Position numbers and translations under genes: made by a program | In this document: positions 50,770 through 62,344 of the stretch, piece after piece | How the letters are laid out: the number at the start of each line of letters is the position of its first letter | Numbering within the stretch: position 1 is the stretch's first letter | DNA from: Streptomyces sp. Tue6028 | Lineage (GTDB): Bacteria; Actinomycetota; Actinomycetes; Streptomycetales; Streptomycetaceae | Direction of reading: 5' to 3' | Assembly (NCBI RefSeq): GCF_002300165.1 | Contig: NZ_MLCE01000005.1 | Coordinates: 124,001-188,000, forward strand | Length of the DNA stretch: 64,000 nucleotides | The notes under the pieces: generated by a model | Seen by the model: only the letters and a program-made list of their open reading frames with translations | What the model was told of the DNA's origin: nothing | The model's database searches: none

Positions 50770-51432
50770 TCAGTCCTCGTCGGCGAGGATCAGGTACAGC
50801 TTCTTGCGGGCTTCGTTGATGACCACCAGCGCCTTGTCGCGCTGGTCCTTGCTGCCGGTCTTCCAGACCTGGCCGAAGGCCTCCATGAGACCGAAGCCGG
50901 CCTGCCGGATCTCGTGCAGCGTCTCCCAGTCGACCCCGCGACCGGCCTCTTCCCACGGCGCGTCGGGTCCCTCGTCCGCCGCGGCGCGGCCGGACTCGGT
51001 GAGCGAGAACAGCTTCTTGCCGCCCTCGGCCGCACTGATGATCAGCCCCTCGTCCTCCAGCAGCTGGAGGGTCGGGTAGACCGAACCGGGGCTGGGCTTC
51101 CACGCCCCACCGCTGCGCTCGGCGATCTCCTGGATCATCTCGTAACCATGCATGGGCCGGTCCTTGAGCAGGGCCAGGATCGACGCGCGTACGTCGCCGC
51201 GCCGCGCCCTGCCGCGCGGTCCGCCCCGACCGCCGCGCCCGCCCCAGGGGCCCGGGCCGAAGCCCGGTCCGCCGAAGCCGAAGCCGGGGCCACCAGGACC
51301 GCCGGGACCACCCGGCCCGAAAGGCCCGAAGGCCCTGCGCCGCCCCTCGAAGCCGCCCCGACCCCGATGGCCGGGGCCGCCGTGGTGTCCATGTCCGTGT
51401 TCGTATCCGAAGTCTTCTCCACGGGAACGCAT
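50770..51432 (-). CDS. PadR family regulator with Gly/His-rich N terminus
   Basis: A 220-residue PadR protein. The first 75 residues are Gly/Pro/Phe-rich (GPFGPGGPGGPGGPGFGFGG), with His-rich GYEHGHGHHGGPGHRG. The HTH follows: ASILALLKDRPMHGYEMIQE, then GAWKPSPGSVYPTLQLLEDE, and the wing EGGKKLFSLTESG. The C terminus is helical. ATG at 51432 has GGAG at a suitable distance; GTG and ATG just upstream are less likely. The palindromes upstream are probably its own operator. The low-complexity N terminus may mediate assembly. Confidence 0.9.
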   Translation of the reverse strand: MRSRGEDFGYEHGHGHHGGPGHRGRGGFEGRRRAFGPFGPGGPGGPGGPGFGFGGPGFGPGPWGGRGGRGGPRGRARRGDVRASILALLKDRPMHGYEMIQEIAERSGGAWKPSPGSVYPTLQLLEDEGLIISAAEGGKKLFSLTESGRAAADEGPDAPWEEAGRGVDWETLHEIRQAGFGLMEAFGQVWKTGSKDQRDKALVVINEARKKLYLILADED

Positions 51433-51450
51433 CGTCATCACTCCATTCCA

Positions 51451-51485
51451 TCGTTGATCGATCGCGATACCTCAACGATATATCG
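51451..51485 (-). promoter_or_regulatory. PadR operator candidates
   Basis: TCGTTGA-N14-TCAACGA (51451-51478) and the perfect 10-bp palindrome CGATATATCG (51476-51485) lie just upstream of padR. They suit PadR autoregulation. Confidence 0.65.
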
Positions 51486-51570
51486 GAATAGTTCGGCTGA
51501 CAATCCTCCGGGTCCAGATCCTCGTGATTGGCCTTGTTCCGCCGCTCCGACCTGCGGCTAGCGTCGGGCC

Positions 51571-52380
51571 ATGCGGATTCGAATCGTCGACGCCTTCACC
51601 GACCGCCCCTTCGCCGGCAACCCGGCCGGGGTCGTCCTCCTCGACTCCTTCCCCGACGACACCTGGCTCCAGAACGTCGCTCTCGAGGTCAACCACGCCG
51701 AGACGGCGTTCGCCCACCGCCTGCCCGAGGGCGGCGAGGCCGACTGGGCGCTGCGCTGGTTCACGCCCGCCACCGAGGTCGCCATGTGCGGGCACGCGAC
51801 GCTGGCGACCGCGCACGTCCTGCACAGCACGGGCACGCACCGGGGCCCGGTGCGGTTCGCGACGCTCAGTGGCGTCCTCGTCGCGACACCGCAGGAGGAC
51901 GGTTCGATCACCTTGGACTTCCCGACCGCGCCGCTCACTCCGGTCGACGTCCCCGACGGCGTCGCCGAGGCACTGGGCGCCGAACCGCTCGCGGCCTGCG
52001 ACACCGGTCCGCAGGTCGGCGACCTGGTGGTCGAACTCGCCGACGAGAAGACGGTCCTGGGTCTCGCCCCCGACCACAAGGGCCTCTCCCGCCACTCCCG
52101 GCGCGGCATCATCGCGACCGCCCGCGCCGAGGACGCCTCCCGCGGCTACGACTTCGTCTCGCGCTGCTTCTTCCCGAACGTCGGCATCGACGAGGACCCG
52201 GTCACCGGCAGCGCCCACACGGCCCTCGCCCCGTACTGGTCCGAGCGCCTGGGCCGGCCCGACCTCACCGGACTCCAGGCCTCCCGCCGCTCCGGCCTCG
52301 TCCGCACCGGGCTGCGCGGCGACCGCACACTCCTGACCGGCCGCGCGGTCACGGTCATCGAGGGCCAGCTGCTGGCCTGA
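51571..52380 (+). CDS. PhzF family isomerase
   Basis: A 269-residue PhzF/DapF-fold protein. The catalytic Glu is E44 (EVNHAETAFAH), with AMCGHATLATAHVL and VGIDEDPVTGSAHTALAPYW as conserved signatures. PhzF enzymes isomerise small cyclic acids; the substrate of this one is unknown. ATG at 51571 is 6 nt after TAGCGT (51559-51564), leaderless-like. It is divergent from the PadR gene but separated from it by the palindromes above. Confidence 0.9.
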   Translation: MRIRIVDAFTDRPFAGNPAGVVLLDSFPDDTWLQNVALEVNHAETAFAHRLPEGGEADWALRWFTPATEVAMCGHATLATAHVLHSTGTHRGPVRFATLSGVLVATPQEDGSITLDFPTAPLTPVDVPDGVAEALGAEPLAACDTGPQVGDLVVELADEKTVLGLAPDHKGLSRHSRRGIIATARAEDASRGYDFVSRCFFPNVGIDEDPVTGSAHTALAPYWSERLGRPDLTGLQASRRSGLVRTGLRGDRTLLTGRAVTVIEGQLLA

Positions 52381-52532
52381 CGGCGCGGCTCACGGCACAG
52401 GCTCACGACACGGCGAGAAGGGGCGTACGGATCTGCCGTACGCCCCGCACCGCCGGCCACCGGGCACTTTCGCCCCGAGCACGTCGCAGCCGCAGGGGCG
52501 TCAGGCCTGCGCCCCGCACCGCCCGGCCGCGC

Positions 52533-53333
52533 TCACGCCGTCGGTAGCCACCCCACCTTCCCGGCCAGCAGCGCGTATCCGACGAAGGCGCCGATGTCGA
52601 GCAGCGAGTGGGCCACGACGAGCGGGCCGACCCGTCCCCAGCGCCGGTAGAGGTAGACGAAGACGACGCCCATCACCATGTTGCCGATGAACCCGCCGAT
52701 GCCCTGGTAGAGGTGGTACGAGCCGCGCAGCACCGCGCTCGCCACCAGCGCGGTCCCCGGCGTCCAGCCCAACTGCCCCAGCCTGCGCAGCAGATAGCCG
52801 ACGACGATGACCTCCTCCAGCACGGCGTTCTGCACGGCCGAAAGGATCAGCACCGGGTACTTCCACCACACGTCGGGCAGCGCCTCCGGCACCACCGTGA
52901 GGTTGAAGCCGAGCCCCCGGGCCGCCAGATAGAAGGCGATGCCCGTACTGCCGATCACCGCCGCGACGCCCGCCCCGCGGCCGAGGTCCGGCCACGGGCG
53001 CGTGCGGTCGAAGCCGATGACGCGCAGCCCCGTGCCCTCCCGCAGCAGGAAGTGCGCGACGAGCGCCACCGGCACCAGGGCCGACGCGATCCCGAAGAGC
53101 TGCCAGGCCAGATCGAGCCACGGCCGGCCCGGCGCGGCCGAGGCGTTGAGGGTGGCCGCCTGGTCCTTCAGACCCCCCGGTTTGGTGACTGATCCGACAA
53201 AGCTGATCAGCGCGGACACCCCGCTCGCACCGAGCGAAAGCCCCAGAACGAGCAGCGTCTCGTCCCGCAGAATCCGCCGTGTCAGCCCCTCCTTCGGAAA
53301 AGAATCGGCCACCGACCCCGCCTCCACCTGCAC
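52533..53333 (-). CDS. CPBP intramembrane metalloprotease
   Basis: A 266-residue membrane protein of the CPBP/Rce1 type: QNAVLEEVIVVGYLLRRLGQ with the Glu-Glu motif, SYHLYQGIGGFIGNMVMGVV with the His motif, and HSLLDIGAFVGYALLAGKVG as the third element. It has eight or so membrane segments. GTG at 53333 follows GGAGGCGGGA. The function in Streptomyces is unknown; some homologues are bacteriocin immunity or prenyl-protein proteases. Confidence 0.88.
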   Translation of the reverse strand: MQVEAGSVADSFPKEGLTRRILRDETLLVLGLSLGASGVSALISFVGSVTKPGGLKDQAATLNASAAPGRPWLDLAWQLFGIASALVPVALVAHFLLREGTGLRVIGFDRTRPWPDLGRGAGVAAVIGSTGIAFYLAARGLGFNLTVVPEALPDVWWKYPVLILSAVQNAVLEEVIVVGYLLRRLGQLGWTPGTALVASAVLRGSYHLYQGIGGFIGNMVMGVVFVYLYRRWGRVGPLVVAHSLLDIGAFVGYALLAGKVGWLPTA

Positions 53334-53518
53334 TCCCGCCTCCAGTTGAGTAATCCCGCCGCATCCCCATCTTGACCCCGCTAGGGTCTCGAAAGAAGTT
53401 ACGAAGATCGTGCGCGACAGGCCGTCCAGGGGACGGACACCGTACGGGGCGTACCTCCCCTCCCCCTGCCTTACGGCTGTTTCGCGGCTCCGGGCTCAAC
53501 AGGGAGGGCACCACCGTC

Positions 53519-55282
53519 ATGGGACGTCACAGCTTGCCCGACGAGTACGGGGCGGGTGCCGCCGACCCCCGCCCACGCGCGCGCCGCCGCAACGTGGCCA
53601 TCGCGACGGTGCTGGTCCTCACGGTCGCCGCGGGCACCGCCGCCGCGGTCCGTGGCGGCCTGCTCTCGTTCGGCGGATCCTGCCAGGACGACGCCGTACA
53701 CCTGGAGATGGCCGCCTCGCCGGACGTGGCGCCCGCCCTCCGGGCCGTCGCCGAGTACGCCCGCAAGAACGACATCACGTCCGACGGCCGCTGCCTCGAC
53801 GTCGGCGTGAGCGCGCGCGAGTCGTACAAGGTCACGGATGCGCTGCGGGCGGGCCGGAAGTCCGACGTCCAGGCATGGGTGCCGGACTCGGACGTGTGGG
53901 TGCGGCGCGTCGCCGCGGACAGCTCCGCGACCCAGGTGACCAACGCGGGCAACATCGCCTCCTCCCCGGTCGGCGTCGCCATGGTCCCGTCCGCGGCGAA
54001 GTCGCTGGGATGGCCCCGGAAGACGTACACCTGGACCGAGTTGACCGGGGCCGCGATGCAGGACGACCGGCTGAAACTGGGCGCGGCCGATCCGGCGCGC
54101 AGCGCGACGGGTCTGCTGGCGCTGACACAGCTCAGCAGTGCCGCGGCGGGTGCCGAGGGCGGCGACACCCAGGCGGCCGCCATGGCGAAGGCCCTCTCGC
54201 AGCGCACCTCGGACAGCGACAGCCAGGTCCTGGACACGCTCCCGCGTGACTCCTCGGGGACCGAACAGGGCAACCCGAAGCGCAATCAGGCGCTGATCCT
54301 GTCCGAACAGGCAGCGTTCGCGCACAACGCCGCGGCGGACGGCGGCGAGACGCTCGACCTCTTCTACCCCAAGGACGGGGCACCCCGGCTGGACTATCCG
54401 TTCGCCCTCGTCGACGAGCCGGAGCTGAGCACCGACGAGAGCCGTGCCGCCCTGCGGTTCATGACCCTGCTGGGCGAGCCGGAACCGCAGCGCATCCTCG
54501 CGAAGCACGGGTTCCGCACGGACACGGAGACCCCCTCCAACTCCCTGGTCAGCGGGGCCGGCGGCAGCCCCGAACAGCCGTACGCGCAGGCCTCGGCGGA
54601 ACCCGCGTCGGCGAAGGCGCTCCAAGAGGCTCTCGGCATGTGGACGATCACGGTGCAGAGCGCCCGGATCACGACCGTGGTCGACGCGTCCGCCTCCATG
54701 TCCGAGCCCGTGCCGGGGACCGACCAGTCCCGGATGGACGTCACCAAGGCCTCCCTGTTGCAGGCCCTCGCCACCTTCACCCCGGAGGACGAGATCGGAC
54801 TGTGGAAGTTCTCCACCCGTCTCGACGGCGACCGCGACTACCGCGTGCTCGTGCCGACGGAGCGGCTCGGCGACCGCAAGGGCGCCGACACCCAGCGGGA
54901 CCGGCTCTCGGCGGCCTTCAGCGCCCTCGAACCCGTCCCTGGCGGGGCGACCGGGCTCTACGACACCACGCTCGCCGCGTACAAGGCGGCCGTCTCCTCC
55001 TACGCGAAGGGGAAGTTCAACGCCCTGGTCCTCCTGACGGACGGCGTCAACCAGGACCCCGGGAGCATCTCGCGCTCCAGCCTGGTCGACCAGCTGCAAC
55101 GGCTCACCGACCCGCAGCGGCCGGTACCGCTGATCGCGATCGCGGTGGGCCCCGACGCCGACAGGCAGGAGATGGAGCAGATCGCCAACGCGACCGGCGG
55201 CTCGGGCCATCAGGTCGACGACCCGTCGCAGATCCACTCGGTGATCCTGAAGGCGATCGTGGCGGCGGGCAGCCGAAGCTGA
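53519..55282 (+). CDS. solute-binding and VWA domain fusion protein
   Basis: A 587-residue membrane-anchored protein. One membrane segment is near residue 30 (NVAIATVLVLTVAAGTAAAV). A bacterial solute-binding domain of about 340 residues (MAASPDVAPALRAVAEYARK, VTDALRAGRKSDVQAWVPDS) precedes a VWA domain with an intact MIDAS: D389 (VVDASASMSE) and D508 (LLTDGVNQD). It may bind a ligand or metal outside the cell and signal by the VWA domain. ATG at 53519 follows GGGAGGGCACC. The convergent glutamate-cysteine ligase gene starts 26 nt after its stop. Confidence 0.87.
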   Translation: MGRHSLPDEYGAGAADPRPRARRRNVAIATVLVLTVAAGTAAAVRGGLLSFGGSCQDDAVHLEMAASPDVAPALRAVAEYARKNDITSDGRCLDVGVSARESYKVTDALRAGRKSDVQAWVPDSDVWVRRVAADSSATQVTNAGNIASSPVGVAMVPSAAKSLGWPRKTYTWTELTGAAMQDDRLKLGAADPARSATGLLALTQLSSAAAGAEGGDTQAAAMAKALSQRTSDSDSQVLDTLPRDSSGTEQGNPKRNQALILSEQAAFAHNAAADGGETLDLFYPKDGAPRLDYPFALVDEPELSTDESRAALRFMTLLGEPEPQRILAKHGFRTDTETPSNSLVSGAGGSPEQPYAQASAEPASAKALQEALGMWTITVQSARITTVVDASASMSEPVPGTDQSRMDVTKASLLQALATFTPEDEIGLWKFSTRLDGDRDYRVLVPTERLGDRKGADTQRDRLSAAFSALEPVPGGATGLYDTTLAAYKAAVSSYAKGKFNALVLLTDGVNQDPGSISRSSLVDQLQRLTDPQRPVPLIAIAVGPDADRQEMEQIANATGGSGHQVDDPSQIHSVILKAIVAAGSRS

Positions 55283-55308
55283 CCCGCCCCCCTGAGCCGA
55301 CGGACCGA

Positions 55309-56826
55309 TCAGCCGAGCGGCACCGGTTCGGGCAGCCCGACCGGCCAGGCGTGCACCGGCTCGCCGAGATGCATCAGCTCGCCGTAGCGCCGTGTGGTCG
55401 CGGCCAGCGCGGCCTCCCGGCTGAGCCCCTTCTCCAGGGCTCGGTGGAAGGTGGCCGCCTGCCACGTCGCTCCGTTGGCGCGCAGCCGGCACCGGTCCTC
55501 GATCACGCCCAGGTAGAGGTCGCGGTCCGCGGGTTCGACACCCCAGGCGTCCAGCCCGGCGGCGGCCAGCGGCAGCAGCTCGTCCCGGACCAGGTTGACC
55601 ACGTCCACCTGGGTCGTCCCGCCGTACCGGCCCCGCCGCGGCCACTCCAGACGGGCGTCGATGCCGTGCCGGCAGGCGGCGTCGAAGTTCGCGGCCGCCG
55701 ACTCGAAGGACAACCGCGTCCACACGGGCCGCGACTCCTCGGCGAGCGCGCGGACGAGCCCGTAGTAGAAGGCCGCGTTGGCGATCACGTCGACGACGGT
55801 GGGGCCGGCGGGCAGGACCCGGTTCTCGACGCGCAGGTGGGGGACGCCGTCGGCGATGCCGTACACGGGCCTGTTCCAGCGGTACACCGTGCCGTTGTGC
55901 AGCACGAGTTCGGCGAGCTTGGGGGTGCCTCCGCCGTCCAGGACGGCCAGCGGGTCCTCGTCGTCGCAGATCGGCAGCAGTGGCGGGAAGAAGCGCAGGT
56001 TCTCCTCGAACAGCTCGTACGCCGAGGAGATCCACCGCTCGCCGAACCAGGTGCGCGGCCTGACCCCTTGAGCCTGCAACTCGGGCGGCCGGGTGTCCGT
56101 GGACTGCTGGAAGAGCGGGGGCCTCGACTCGCGCCACAGCTCGTGGCCGAACAGGAAGGGCGAGTTGGCCCCCACGGCGACCTGCGCGGCGGCCACCGCC
56201 TGCGCGGCGTTCCACACGTCCGCGAACCGGCCCGGGGTGACCTGGAGATGCAGTTGCACCGACGTGCAGGCGGCTTCGGGCGCGATGGAACGCGACCTGC
56301 ACACCAGACGCTCGATGCCGTCGATGTCCAGGGCGAAGTCCTCTCCCCGGGCGGCCACGATCTGATCGTTGAGCAGCGTGTAACGGTCGACGTCCGACAG
56401 ATTCGCAAGGACCAGGTGGCGCTGGCCGAGCGTCGGCAGAATTCCGATCATCACGATTCCGGCATCGACCTCGCCCGCTTTTCGGTGCGCGTACGCGAGT
56501 GAGGTGCGCAGCTCCTCGGCGAGCCGGTCGAATACCCGATCACCGAGCCGGTGTGGGGCTATGTTGACTTCCAGGTTGAACATGGCGAGTTCTGTTTGGA
56601 AATCGCGGCTCGCAATGCGATCGAGTACTTGCGCATTCATCATTCTGGGCATGCCGTCCGGTCCTGCGAGATTCAACTCGATCTCCAGGCCCATCAGATT
56701 CTTGGGGCGATCGAACCTCTTCTCCTCCAGCAGTCGCTCCAGCACCGTCAGACACTGGCGGAGCTTGTCGCGGTGGCGCTGGCGATCGGACAGGTCGAAC
56801 GGCCCTGCCACGACCTTCTCCCCCAT
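55309..56826 (-). CDS. glutamate-cysteine ligase family protein
   Basis: A 505-residue GCS2-type ligase-fold protein: RPKNLMGLEIELNLAGPDGM, FQTELAMFNLEVNIAPHRLG, CTSVQLHLQVTPGRFADVW and PHLRVENRVLPAGPTVVDVI. Relatives form gamma-glutamyl amide bonds; some take part in ergothioneine synthesis (EgtA-like), others have unknown substrates. ATG at 56826 has GGAGGG upstream. It converges on the VWA gene. The next 510 nt have no gene. Confidence 0.88.
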   Translation of the reverse strand: MGEKVVAGPFDLSDRQRHRDKLRQCLTVLERLLEEKRFDRPKNLMGLEIELNLAGPDGMPRMMNAQVLDRIASRDFQTELAMFNLEVNIAPHRLGDRVFDRLAEELRTSLAYAHRKAGEVDAGIVMIGILPTLGQRHLVLANLSDVDRYTLLNDQIVAARGEDFALDIDGIERLVCRSRSIAPEAACTSVQLHLQVTPGRFADVWNAAQAVAAAQVAVGANSPFLFGHELWRESRPPLFQQSTDTRPPELQAQGVRPRTWFGERWISSAYELFEENLRFFPPLLPICDDEDPLAVLDGGGTPKLAELVLHNGTVYRWNRPVYGIADGVPHLRVENRVLPAGPTVVDVIANAAFYYGLVRALAEESRPVWTRLSFESAAANFDAACRHGIDARLEWPRRGRYGGTTQVDVVNLVRDELLPLAAAGLDAWGVEPADRDLYLGVIEDRCRLRANGATWQAATFHRALEKGLSREAALAATTRRYGELMHLGEPVHAWPVGLPEPVPLG

Positions 56827-57337
56827 CGAAGTGTCCCTCCTCGGATGGGCGGCCGATGCTCCGGCCCCTGGCGTCCCGGGTCACGTGGGATGATGCCCCG
56901 GCATCGCCATTCATAACGCCCCCGGACGAGCCCACGGACCGCTACGCTGGAGTCAGGGCCCCGGGCACATTCACGAGGCATGCGGCAATGTGCAAGTTAC
57001 GGCCCGACATGATCTCGTGAAAAACGCCGACGAGAATCGGCCGACCGCTTCGGCGAAGCGTTCCGAGGTCATCGCGCCGCCCCCGCGCCGAATCGGGATG
57101 AACCTCCTCGTTTCATCGACCGAATAACGCCTTGTTCTTCATATTCGGGACGGCTAGACGAAACACCGTCTGAACACGTGTCGTATAAACTCCGCAAACG
57201 AGGCAGAGAATTGGCGCTCGCGGTCGTGGAACCTGTCGGCAGATCCAGACCCCACGCCCCTCTGACCCCGAGAGCTGACAGCGCCGTCCGCCCCCGCCCT
57301 CGTGCTGCCATGCCTGTCGAATGAGAGGCGACCCACC
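56827..57337. other. 510-nt gap between the ligase and a hypothetical gene
   Basis: No gene is supported. The middle (57120-57220) is AT-richer and includes TTGTTC (about 57131-57136), 17 nt, TAGACG, a plausible promoter for the downstream + gene, and ACACGTGT near 57175. The first 130 nt hold the ligase promoter region. Confidence 0.4.
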
Positions 57338-57922
57338 ATGCCGCTGCATGTCCCCCCGGCTCCCGCGCCCGCCCTTCGCACCGTCCTCACGGCACTCGGT
57401 TCCCCCACCGCAGTCCGCGAGGCCCGCACCCCGTCCCTGCGTCTGGCCCAGGGGCCCGTCACACCCGAACTCCCGCTGCCCGTCCACGTCCTGGACCGGA
57501 CCACACCCGAGGGCGCGCCGGCCACCCGGCTCGCCGGCTGGCGCTTCCTGATCCGCAGCGGCGATCGCGCGGTGGCCGCGGCCGACACCATGCTGACACC
57601 CGACGGCTGGGCGTTCTCCCGCTTCTTCGAGGGCCCGTACATCACCGCGACCGAACGCGCCGTACGTCAGGCCGAGTCCATGCAGCAGCCGTACCAGGCA
57701 CGCCTGCTGTCCGTGCCCGAGCTGTACATGCTCACGCTCTGGCTGCACGGCGACTGCACCGCGGACGCCGCCACCGGGCTCCCCGCCGCCACCGACCTCC
57801 TCGTCCCGCTGGCTCCGGCGCCGCCCGGCATCGCCGCACACCGTCCGCACAGCGTCGCCGAGCTGCTGCCGGTGCTCACCCACCGGCTCACTCCCGCACC
57901 GCTGCTCATCACACCCGCGTAG
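57338..57922 (+). CDS. conserved Streptomyces protein of unknown function
   Basis: A 194-residue soluble protein. The middle (ATRLAGWRFLIRSGDRAVAA, GWAFSRFFEGPYITATERAV) and the C-terminal half (LLSVPELYMLTLWLHGDCTA) look well conserved, as in small Streptomyces proteins; no domain is recognised. The N-terminal 60 residues are Pro-rich. ATG at 57338 follows GAGAGG. Function unknown. Confidence 0.72.
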   Translation: MPLHVPPAPAPALRTVLTALGSPTAVREARTPSLRLAQGPVTPELPLPVHVLDRTTPEGAPATRLAGWRFLIRSGDRAVAAADTMLTPDGWAFSRFFEGPYITATERAVRQAESMQQPYQARLLSVPELYMLTLWLHGDCTADAATGLPAATDLLVPLAPAPPGIAAHRPHSVAELLPVLTHRLTPAPLLITPA

Positions 57923-58363
57923 GACCGCGACCATCCGCCCGCACGGGCGGACACCCTCGTGAACCACGCACGACAGGCACCGGCTCCCGTGCCCCGCCGC
58001 CGCTCCGCCGGCCGCGGGGCACGCCGCTGCGCACCGCCCGTCCCGGACCGCCGCGCGAACGCGCTCGTCGGTGCTCCACAGCGCTCGTACGAGGCAGGAC
58101 ATGCCCTGCGCCCCGACCGGACTAGCCCTATTCGGCCACCCCGAACCACCCGAAGAGACAGTGCAGTTGGGATGAACCGTCCGCACGGGTGATGCGTCAT
58201 CAACCTGTAAGAAGCGGTGCCGCGAAATCCCTGCGGATTGACGTCCGTAGAGCAACACTGGTTCCAGACCACACACCAACGGGGGGCGGCCATGAACTCA
58301 TCGAGCCGCGGGACAGACACCACAGCCATCACTCACATCTCGACCCAGCGAAAGATCCCATCC
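57923..58363. other. 441-nt gap upstream of DUF5999
   Basis: No gene is supported. It contains the terminator 57934-57951 and a 5' region of DUF5999: a strong GGGGGGCGG 2 nt before an in-frame ATG (58292) could start translation there. The rest is GC-rich without clear promoter elements. Confidence 0.4.
57934..57951 (+). terminator. terminator of the hypothetical gene
   Basis: TCCGCCCG-CA-CGGGCGGA, a perfect 8-bp inverted repeat 12 nt after the stop; the loop would open to 4 nt. Confidence 0.7.
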
Positions 58364-58570
58364 ATGTGCCAGCACCAGCCACCGTGTCCGTCAGCCGAAT
58401 CAGCCGACCGGGAGTCCGCCCGTCTCGTGGCGCACCACCCGGAGCAGGGATGGAGCCTGCTGTGCAACGGCGTTCTGCTCTTCGAGGACACCGGTGAGCT
58501 CCTGCCCGACGGTCAGATCATCGCCCCGCACCGCCCGCTGGGCAGCGCACAGGTGATGACGGCCGCCTGA
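58364..58570 (+). CDS. DUF5999 family small protein
   Basis: A 68-residue protein found in most streptomycetes: CQHQPPCPSAESADRES followed by GWSLLCNGVLLFEDTGELLP and GQIIAPHRPLG. The N-terminal CxHxPPC could bind a metal. ATG at 58364 matches the usual family N terminus; an in-frame ATG at 58292 with a stronger Shine-Dalgarno would give a 92-residue form. Function unknown. Confidence 0.82.
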   Translation: MCQHQPPCPSAESADRESARLVAHHPEQGWSLLCNGVLLFEDTGELLPDGQIIAPHRPLGSAQVMTAA

Positions 58571-58609
58571 GGCAACCACGGGTCGCAGGCACGCGACCCG
58601 GACACACGA

Positions 58610-58646
58610 GGGGCCGGCCCGGAGACGTACTCTCCGAACCGGCCCC
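58610..58646. terminator. bidirectional terminator between DUF5999 and gcvP
   Basis: GGGGCCGG (58610-58617) pairs with CCGGCCCC (58639-58646), with an inner GGAGA/TCTCC stem. It is well placed for both convergent genes. Confidence 0.82.
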
Positions 58647-58700
58647 GACGCATGTCCGTGGGCGACTACTCCTCGTAGCCGCCCGCGTCCGCGGTGTCGA

Positions 58701-61586
<2,886 letters not shown>

Positions 61587-61659
61587 TGCGGAGGCCTCCT
61601 GGTCTGACGCGACCTTCGAGGGGCACCCCGGCACGGGTACCCCGACGGCCTCCCCCTCT

Positions 61660-61852
61660 GTCATCTCAACCTGAGAGCTTCACCGGCCCGTCCGACGTGC
61701 CGGTTTTCACCGTCGGTGAGAGCGGAAGCCGTCGGCGACCGCCCTGCTTTCCAGAGTGACCTCGTCCGTGCGGTACGTGAGCCTGAGAGATTCCGGGGAG
61801 GATTTGCTCCTTCGGCGCCTCCGATGAAGTCTGGAGGACTCTCCCGCACGGG
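61660..61852 (-). ncRNA. tandem glycine riboswitch (gcvT type)
   Basis: Two adjacent aptamers on the minus strand precede gcvP. Aptamer 1 (61768-61849) has the conserved GCGGGAGAGTCC, CGCCGAAGGAGCAAATCC and CTCTCAGG; its P1 arms are GTGCGG and CCGCAC. Aptamer 2 (about 61660-61767) has GGTCACTCTGGAAAGC, CCGGTGAAGCTCTCAGG and closes on TGAC. The expression platform ends at a GGAGGCC shortly before the ATG; GGAGGCCTCC is self-complementary, so translational or transcriptional control are both possible. Confidence 0.92.
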
Positions 61853-61969
61853 GTCAGCAGCCGCTGTCAGCCTACCAGCGAGGACACGACACGATCCTTC
61901 GAGTGGCCGCCTGCCTGAATCTGCTCTTTTGTAGTGCTTACGGATGAGTTGCGACCAAGTGGAGGGCCC

Positions 61970-62344
61970 GTGCAGACCGACATCGATCCGCGCAACCTGA
62001 TCGGCCGCAAGGCGTTCGACCGCAATGGCACCAAGATCGGCACGATCGACGAGGTGTACCTCGACGACGCGACCGGTGTACCGGAGTGGGCGGCCATACG
62101 CACAGGCCTCTTCAGCAGGGACGCTTTCGTGCCCCTTGAGCCCAGTGAACTCGTGGAAGGGGCCCTGCGCATCCCCTTCGACCGGGCTCTGATCAAGGAC
62201 GCTCCCGACTTCGGCGTGGGCCGGCACCTCTCGCCCGAGCAGGAGCTCCAGCTCTACCACCACTACGGACTCGACGTGGCGGCACCCTCCCCGCCTCCGC
62301 CGGACCGTGACTTCGGCAAGGTCGCGGGCTCGGACGAGCCCTGA
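61970..62344 (+). CDS. PRC-barrel domain protein
   Basis: A 124-residue protein with a PRC-barrel: NLIGRKAFDRNGTKIGTIDE, VYLDDATGVPEWAAIRTGLF and RDAFVPLEPSELVEGALRIP. Such domains occur in RimM-like or photosynthetic reaction-centre contexts and in small actinobacterial proteins of unknown role. The C terminus is Pro-rich. GTG at 61970 follows GGAGGG. It overlaps the convergent dinB by 82 nt. Confidence 0.83.
   Translation: MQTDIDPRNLIGRKAFDRNGTKIGTIDEVYLDDATGVPEWAAIRTGLFSRDAFVPLEPSELVEGALRIPFDRALIKDAPDFGVGRHLSPEQELQLYHHYGLDVAAPSPPPPDRDFGKVAGSDEP

Noticed and set aside
53471-56302. A 943-codon open frame on - across the SBP/VWA gene and part of the ligase gene
   Set aside because: It is not homologous to anything and runs through the real genes, both of which have strong family signatures.
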